Program-made: the position numbers and the translations under genes | NCBI GenBank assembly: GCA_905116865.2 | Contig: CAJHNH020000702.1 | Coordinates: forward strand, 412,001-476,000 | DNA length: 64,000 nucleotides | Direction of reading: 5' to 3' | Origin: Candidula unifasciata | Taxonomy: Eukaryota; Mollusca; Gastropoda; Stylommatophora; Geomitridae | Part shown: piece after piece, positions 57,925-64,000 of the stretch | Position numbering within the stretch: the stretch's first letter is position 1 | Layout: every line of letters begins with the position of its first letter | Notes under the pieces: model-generated | Database searches by the model: none | Seen by the model: the letters and a program-made list of their open reading frames with translations, nothing else | Told to the model about the DNA's origin: nothing

Positions 57925-58840
57925 TTCACATGTATACTTCTTCCATTGTTCTACATTTATATTCTTTATATGTATACTTCTTCCATTGTTCTACAATTAT
58001 ATTCTTTATATGTATACTTCTTCCTTTGTTCTACATTTATATTCTTCACATGAATGCATCTTCCTTTGTTCTACATTTATATTCTTCACATGTATACTTC
58101 TTCCTTTGTTCTACATTTATATTCTTCACATGTATACTTCTTCCTTTGTTCTACATTCATATTCTTTACATGTAAACTTCTTCCTTTGTTCTACATTTAT
58201 ATTCTTCACATGTATACTTCTTCCTTTGTTCTACATTTATATTCTTGACATGTATACTTCTTCCTTTGTTCTACATTTTTATTCTTCATATGTATACTTC
58301 TTCCTTTGTTCTACCTTCATATTCTTAACATGTATACTTCTTCCTTTGTTCTACATTTTTATTCTTCATATGTATACTTCTTCCTTTGTTCTACATTTAT
58401 ATTCTTCACATGTATACTTCTTCCTTTGTTCTAGATTTTTATTCCTCACATGTATGCTTCTTCCTTTGTTCTACGTTTATATTCTTCACATGTATACTTC
58501 TTCCTTTGTTCTACATTTATATTCTTTACATGTATGCTTCTTCCTTTGTTCTACATTTATATTCTTCACATGTATGCTTCTTCCTTTGTTCTACATTTAT
58601 ATTCTTCACATGTATACTTCTTCCTTTGTTCTACATTTATATTCTTCACGTGTATACTTCTTCCTTTGTTCTACATTTATATTCTTCACATGTATGCTTC
58701 TTCCTTTGTTCTACATTTATATTCTTCACATGTATACTTCTTCCTTTGTTCTACATTTATATTCTTTACATGTATACTTCTTCCTTTGTTCTACATTTAT
58801 ATTCTTCACATGAATGCTTCGTCCTTTGTTCTACATTCAT
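57925..58840. repeat. 40-bp minisatellite, about 22 copies
   Basis: Unit TTCTTCCTTTGTTCTACATT, TATATTCTTCACATGTATAC (40 bp) with variants GTATGC, GAATGC and TTTATTC. The period is very strict: three units fill 120 bases throughout. Confidence 0.96.
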
Positions 58841-59457
58841 ATTGCATTGCTGTCGTGTCTCTTTTCCTCCTGCCACCCATATTTTTCTTGGTCAGCCTCT
58901 TGCCTTGTAATGATGTAAATAGAGGGGAACTGCAGTCGAGCTGATTGCAAGAGATTGTGAATGAAACACAAATTGTGACTAGAAAGTTAAACGGAGGGAA
59001 TCGAAAAGATGCACACAAACACAGCCTTAATCTTTTTTCCCTCTCCTCAACTCTGTCGTCTTGCCCGTTGAGTTTTCTGGTCACAGTCTGTGCTGTATTC
59101 GGTAGTTCGTTGATAAAGACTTTGGTCGAAACATTCGGTTATGTCTGTGTGCGTCTTTTCCATTCCCTCCGTTTTGCTTTTTAGTCACATTTTTTGGGGT
59201 TATGTTTATCATCTCTTGCTTTGCAGCCTGCTGTTCTCATTAAGTACGTTCTAGCTGCTGGTTGATTTTGTTCTATGATGACCAGATAACCAAACCATTT
59301 GATTCTTTGATGTTTTATGAAATGATTCACCAGTACTGTACTAACTACTGTTCATAGTTCTTCTTTGGTGATTCTATCTCTTCTTCTTTGTCCTGACGCA
59401 TCTCCTTTACATCTCATCTCAAATGTTGCAGTTTTATGTTTATATTTGTCTACGAGT
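58841..59457. other. Intron 5 sequence, no gene seen
   Basis: 59240-59440 may be LINE debris on the minus strand (a 'CCAAACCATTTGATT' phrase like the W-FGH region), but the similarity is too weak to call. Confidence 0.4.
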
Positions 59458-59692
59458 GTCCATAAACCCACTGCTGGCTGCGTGGATTTTTATCACGGTA
59501 TGGGGCGTCGCAGATCGATCGACCCAGCCTAAAATGGGTACCAGGATGGATGTCCTGGGAAAGTAAAGACAGCCGGCGTAATGCTGACCACATTACCCAC
59601 CGAGTGCTGATGGTCTGTAGAAATATGGGCGCTCTTCCCATATGCCCGATACACCTAAAGGCGTGGAAAGGGATCTTTACTTTTTTTTTAAC
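59458..59692 (+). mobile_element. SINE B, chimeric subfamily, 5' truncated
   Basis: Begins 'AACCCACTGCTGGCTGCGTGG' as in 43313-43572 and runs to the SINE end 'GGCGTGGAAAGGGATCTTTACTTTTT'. Confidence 0.82.
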
Positions 59693-60439
59693 GAGTGTCC
59701 ATGTCTGGCACTGATAGCTCAAAGATGGTACGGCTAGCGTATTTATCAGCTTCTTTTGTGTGTGTATGTTGTACTTTCATGCAAAGAACTAACTGAAACA
59801 AAGTGTTCAATATATGGAAATTTCTGGCTCTTTTTCCCCCTTTTCTCCTTCTTCTTTTTCCCGGTAATCCCCCCCCCCCCTTTTTTTTTCACCATCCCTC
59901 TTTCTGCTCCTCCTTTCTTTTCCCGAACCTTCCAAGCAGCATCACAAAGAACAAGCAATTTCATGGATGGAAGGAGCTAGTAAGGGAATTATCTTCACCC
60001 TCACCTACCCACAGATGATGGGAAAGAACTCTGAATGACTCCCTGTCTAAAAACATTACACATCACTCACTCAGCAGACATCACCGCTTCCATTTAGCAG
60101 TACATAATTCACGGAGCTGCGATCACAAAATCACCACCTAATAGGCTGGTAATGGTTGCAAATGTCACCGGGTCTCATCTGTCGCCGACATTGACCGATG
60201 TCGCTGCTAGAAAATGTCTCGGATTTTTCTCTCTCTTTATTATCGTCTGTTTGTGTACTTCTTTTACGATTAGATTATAATTATTTTATTTGCTATTAGC
60301 GTATTTTACTTTATAAAGGAGAAAGGTAATAGCACTGTTGTACTTATATATGGTCGTCAGTCTTCTCATGCATGAGACACAAAGAGAATTTCGTATGCGT
60401 CATACAGGGCTTAAAATCAAGTCCTCACTGCCGCTCAAT
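59693..60439. other. Intron 5 sequence, no gene seen
   Basis: C run and T run at 59868-59889; otherwise unique. Confidence 0.45.
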
Positions 60440-60905
60440 CATGTTCCATCCTCCCTTCCATTCCATCCAGTTCCAGCCTCCCTTCCACTCCATCCTGTTC
60501 CATCCTCCCTTCCACTCCATCCTGTTCCATCTTCCCTTCCACTCCATCATATTCCATCCTACCTTCCACTCCATCATTTTCCATCCTTCTTTCCACTCCA
60601 TCATATTCCATCCTCCCTTCCACTCCATCATATTCCATCCTCCCTTCCACTCCATCATATTCTATCACCCTTCCACTCCATCCTGTTCCATCCTCCCTTC
60701 CACTCCATCATGTCACATCCTCCCTTCAACTCCATCATGTTCCATCCTCCCTTCCACTCCATCATGTCACATCCTCCCTTCCACTCCATCCTGTTCCATT
60801 GTCCCTTCCACTCCATCCTGTTCCATCCTCCCTTCCACTCCATCCTCTTCCATTCTCCCTTCGGCCCCATCCTCTTCCATCCTCCCTTCGGCCCCATCCT
60901 GGTCA
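60440..60905. repeat. 27-bp minisatellite, about 17 copies
   Basis: Unit TTCCACTCCATCATATTCCA, TCCTCCC (27 bp), with CCTGTTCCA, CATGTCACA and TCGGCCCC variants. Open because 27 is a multiple of three. It ends about 110 bases before exon 6. Confidence 0.95.
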
Positions 60906-61014
60906 GTCCTTCAGACACCATGGACAGCATCTAATCCAGCGCCCGTAGACTCCCAACAACATAGAAAAGTGTGACTGCTCTGCTCTAAGGGGTCATCTGT
61001 TTGTTTCGTTTCAG

Positions 61015-61085
61015 GGTGTTCAAGATGGAGGAGACGAAAAGTCACTTAGATCATCGCATTAATTTGCTGGAGAAACGCATCGAAA
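61015..61085 (+). CDS. PDE9A: PDE9A exon 6 (residues 106-129)
   Basis: Acceptor GTTTCGTTTCAG and donor GTAAGT bracket 71 bases. The first completes Arg106, followed by VFKMEETKSHLDHRINLLEK, then RIE and one base. Vertebrate PDE9A has '[23 protein letters not shown]' here: identical length, with FK, LEKR and the terminal E kept. Heptad-like spacing suggests an amphipathic helix. It leaves in phase 1, and I found no seventh exon before 64000. Confidence 0.93.
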
Positions 61086-61312
61086 GTAAGTCTGGACACG
61101 ACAGTGTGCATCTCTTTGTTTAGAGCCTTCTTTCTTGTATTCCTTCTTTGTCTTCTGTGTCACATTCTTTTCTACCTTCTTACTGATCTTCTTCATCTTT
61201 CCACATATTTTTCTCCGCCTTCTTCCTCCATTCTGATATCTTCTTTTCTCATTCATTCATTCATTCATTTATTCTATTGGTTAATTCCTTCTTTCAATCT
61301 TCCTCGCAAGGG

Positions 61313-61560
61313 GTTCCATGTCGAAGTGGTCGAGCCGTTTGCTTCATCGTTTCTGAAGGCTGTGGGTTCGTTTCGCGGCTTCGCCCTTTAGTTAACGAGT
61401 ACAATTTTTACTGAGATCTCTTGGGATCGTCGCCGGAGCTACGGAGTTAGTGCTATTTGCGACTCTCGGCAGGTGGTTAGCCGTTCTACGAAGAGAGACT
61501 GAGCCATATGGGATAAAATCCGGTGCAATGAAGTCGATCCTTCTAATTTTAACCATAGAC
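61313..61560 (+). mobile_element. SINE G, full length
   Basis: Head 'GTCGAAGTGGTCGAGCCG', B-box-like 'GTGGGTTCGTTTC', body 'CTTGGGATCGTCGCCGGAGC', 'AGGTGGTTAGCCGTTCTAC' and 'ACTGAGCCATATGGGATAAA', matching 20719-20955 reversed. Confidence 0.82.
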
Positions 61561-61611
61561 CTTTAACTCTCCCTGGCACTTGAGCTTTATTCATTTTAAC
61601 TAGTATGTAGG

Positions 61612-61850
61612 CCTTTTGGGAGCGAGTGAACAGTGCGGAGACGCAGACAGATCATTACGGTCTGAGGAGAATGGCGCTATGAGGAGTTACCAGGGGATCT
61701 GGCCGACGCTCACCATTCACCGGAAGGATGAGACGAATTTACAATCAGACAGTGACTGGTACCATCGGAATTGGAACTGTTCGTTTGCTGCTGAAGTTGG
61801 GGACTCGGCACTTATGGAGGTGTCCCGAGTGCTGTGATGTCGATTCAACA
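61612..61850 (+). pseudogene. LINE family B 3' end fragment
   Basis: Broken frames contain 'DHYGLRR', then 'MRRIYNQTVTGTIGIGTVRL', 'LLKLGTRHLWRCPECCDVDS'. The closest relative in the window is 23138-23625. Confidence 0.82.
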
Positions 61851-62186
61851 CTCAACCTAGTGTGTAGTCTGTTCGACATCATTTCGTACTTTGATCTGTT
61901 GGAGCATTACAAGTTTGATCCCGTCGACTTCCGCACACATGGAGTTCCGGTTGACCCAGGTGACATGTATGGCTGAACTATGGGAACGTTCCGACCAGTG
62001 GTCTATGCATCATTACTTGCTGAGGTCACTGTTTGCTGACATCCGCGTTACATGACCAAACCATTTCACTTGTTGTCCTAAAAAATCTGGATTATTCTTC
62101 GGATCTTATCGTTTCTGATCTTATCTCTTCTTGCCCTTTGCAGGAGTCGCGTGTTAGTTATAACTTTCTGTCCTCATTTTTCTGTC
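61851..62186. other. Intron 6 sequence, nothing firm
   Basis: Sequence after the LINE end may be its 3' UTR. 62040-62080 has a CATGACCAAACCATTTC phrase similar to LINE FGHV segments on the minus strand. Confidence 0.35.
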
Positions 62187-62516
62187 ACTATTCAGGTTTA
62201 GCATTGGTAGCACCGGGTTGGCAAGAAGATGCCCTATTGTAACTATGGTATACGACTCAGCAGCGTTTCTGAGATGTGTTTCTGTGTGATTCATGTCCTT
62301 GAGATGGTAATCCCACGGACACCAAATCCTGGATGGGTAAATTTATCTACAACTATTCAGGTTTAGCATTGGTAGCACCGGGTTGGCAAGAAGATGCCCT
62401 ATTGTAACTATGGTATACGACTGAGCAGCGTTTCTGAGATGTGTTTCTGTGTGATTCTCGTCCTTGAGATGGTAATCCCACGGACACCAAATCCTGGATG
62501 GGTAAATTTATCTACC
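62187..62516. repeat. 165-bp tandem duplication
   Basis: 62187-62351 and 62352-62516 are nearly identical (ACTATTCAGGTTTAGCATTG ... GGGTAAATTTATCTAC). Differences are few, e.g. GACTCAGC/GACTGAGC and TTCATGTCC/TTCTCGTCC, so the duplication is young. Confidence 0.95.
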
Positions 62517-63286
62517 CCCTCCCCCGTCCCACCCCCTTTCGCCTGTCACGCTTCTGGGCGCAGAAATTGATTTACTTTGATTTACTGCGGGTAGGCTGAA
62601 GCCTGCACTTCTCAAATGAATCGGTGTGCGGTTTATCACTGATCTTAATGGAGGCACAGGTGAGCGACCTCAGTCTCCTAATCCCCCGGTATTAAACTTC
62701 ATTAACCTCATTACCTTGAACACGCCCGATAGTTGAGTTCTACGACTGGTCAATAGTTATTTAATGGTCCAGTTAGTGCCGCGGTTAGTAGGCTTCAGTC
62801 CATGTGGGAGCATGTTGCCAGAGGAAATCAAACAAAGTGTCCTTCGTTGTCCACATTAAAAACTAATGAAAAACTCGTCAGTCACAGTAAAACCTTGAAG
62901 CTTACACACGCAAAGTAAAAATGTATAAGGCACCTGTAACATGTGCAAAAACTGAAAGTCCCACACTAAAATTGCTCACTGCGCGAAGGGTCAGTCACGA
63001 AAACCGGGACTACCTCCGATAAAGTAAAGGCCATTCTGGACGAAATCTGTAGCCTGTCATTTTAGTGAAGCCAAATACGCGCCACAGGCACATATAAAAA
63101 TTTAAAAAATATTCCACATAAAATTCACAGCGCACAGTGTCGCACCGAGCGCTCAGCTCAGAGGCTATGCTACAGACCTACCCATGAACCACAGTCTTTA
63201 ACGGAGAGTTTGTGTAATAAAAACCTAGCTGCAAACAAATAACTTTTCAGAGCATAAGCGATCAGCTGACAATCGGCCCTCTAGGA
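62517..63286. other. Intron 6 sequence, no gene seen
   Basis: Unique sequence; no PDE9A-like exon or element end recognised. Confidence 0.45.
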
Positions 63287-63696
63287 AAGCGGTTCTCAAA
63301 CTGGGTGCCGTGGCACTAAACAAGAAATATTTGCAAAAAATTGTAAAAATTATTAAAGAAAGCATGAAGGTACTTAAAAGTTAAAACTCAAGTTGTCTTC
63401 CCTGGCCACTGTCGAAAAGAGTTTATTTTGTGTTTCAAGCTCAGACATACTTCACACTGCATAGCATGCCAACCGCTACGGGCTATGAATTAATTGTCCT
63501 TGTATTTATCCGGGGATGCGACCGTTCCTCTACCTGAATTCGTTAAGATGTAGTCGATAAGTCCAGTCTCATTCATCGCATTCAAGACGAATGAGCATTA
63601 CGTTTGCTCTGGACTTTTTTCTTCTTTTTTTTTCTAAGTACTCAACCCGCTTTAAGTATAGGGGTGCCGCGGCGAAAAACAGTTTGAGAAACCCTG
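63287..63696. mobile_element. hAT-type MITE, 410 bp
   Basis: Left AAGCGGTTCTCAAACTGGGTGCCGTGGCAC-like end and right end (reverse complement CAGGGTTTCTCAAACTG with CCGCGGCACCCC) resemble the ends of 50613-51378. Flanks CTCTAGGA (63279-63286) and CTCTACGC (63697-63704) agree at 6 of 8 bases. Confidence 0.72.
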
Positions 63697-63704
63697 CTCT
63701 ACGC

Positions 63705-64000
63705 GGTCTATCACAGCTAAGTTATATCAGGGCAACCCCACTGTTACAAAGTAAAACCTGCAGTCTGGTGTAGGAATGAGATTTGAAGAGGGGCGAGGAA
63801 AAAAAAAAGAATATAACTTCCAAAAAACAAGCAAAGTGAACAAAGCATGAATGTTCTAAGTTGGAAAAAGTAATTTCGGCTCTTTTTTTTATTCACCCCA
63901 AACACGGAAAATCCGTCAGTTCCCCCGGAAAGTTCAGTGTTGTAGGGGTGTTACGGTTTAAAATGAACACTGACTTAGGTACTTTATTATTAACCGACCA
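63705..64000. other. Intron 6 continues to the window edge
   Basis: No exon or repeat recognised; 'CACCCCAAACACGGAAAATCC' weakly recalls 'TACCCCAAACACGAAATTCCC' at 16963. Confidence 0.4.

Noticed and set aside
57986..58944. 275-codon hydrophobic frame resembling repeated membrane segments
   Set aside because: Translation of the 40-bp minisatellite; the hydrophobic look is due to T-rich codons.

Overview
This is eukaryotic, animal-type DNA: long introns, canonical GT-AG splice sites, tRNA-derived SINEs, several non-LTR retrotransposon families, a Penelope-like element, hAT-type DNA transposons, and a very heavy load of micro- and minisatellites. The repeat mix looks like a lophotrochozoan, probably a gastropod mollusc. 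That is an inference from repeat style, not proof of species.

The only host gene I can support is the 5' part of a cGMP phosphodiesterase 9A (PDE9A) orthologue on the + strand. Six small coding exons (4438-4506, 12298-12368, 14272-14349, 24080-24123, 55220-55274, 61015-61085) join in frame with compatible splice phases. They encode about the first 129 residues, the non-catalytic N-terminal region. The catalytic HD-type domain must lie beyond the right edge. Introns are about 7.8, 1.9, 9.7, 31.1 and 5.7 kb; the sixth runs off the window.

Layout: 1-4437 is 5' flank with SSR arrays and a LINE scrap. Intron 1 holds SINEs, an hAT element with a perfect 8-bp target duplication, and a 50-bp minisatellite. 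Intron 2 holds a SINE and a TTC array. Intron 3 holds an ATC array, a 31-bp minisatellite, an hAT element, SINEs and LINE 3' ends. Intron 4 (31 kb) is a repeat sink: one LINE inserted inside another, 55-, 46- and two 36-bp minisatellites, a Penelope-like element bounded by inverted repeats, inverted-repeat elements, an hAT with a nested LINE, and many SINEs. Intron 5 has 29-, 40- and 27-bp minisatellites. Intron 6 has a SINE, a LINE end, a 165-bp duplication and an hAT MITE.

Nearly all long open frames here are translations of simple repeats or fragments of retrotransposons. I found no RNA gene, CRISPR array, operon or convincing new gene system. The more interesting signals are nested insertions that can be read base by base, a minisatellite that seems to be an expanded piece of a LINE coding region, a chimeric SINE, and complementary SINE copies flanking exons 2-3 of the phosphodiesterase gene. 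Edges of dispersed repeats are approximate (about 10-20 bp) unless a target duplication is named.
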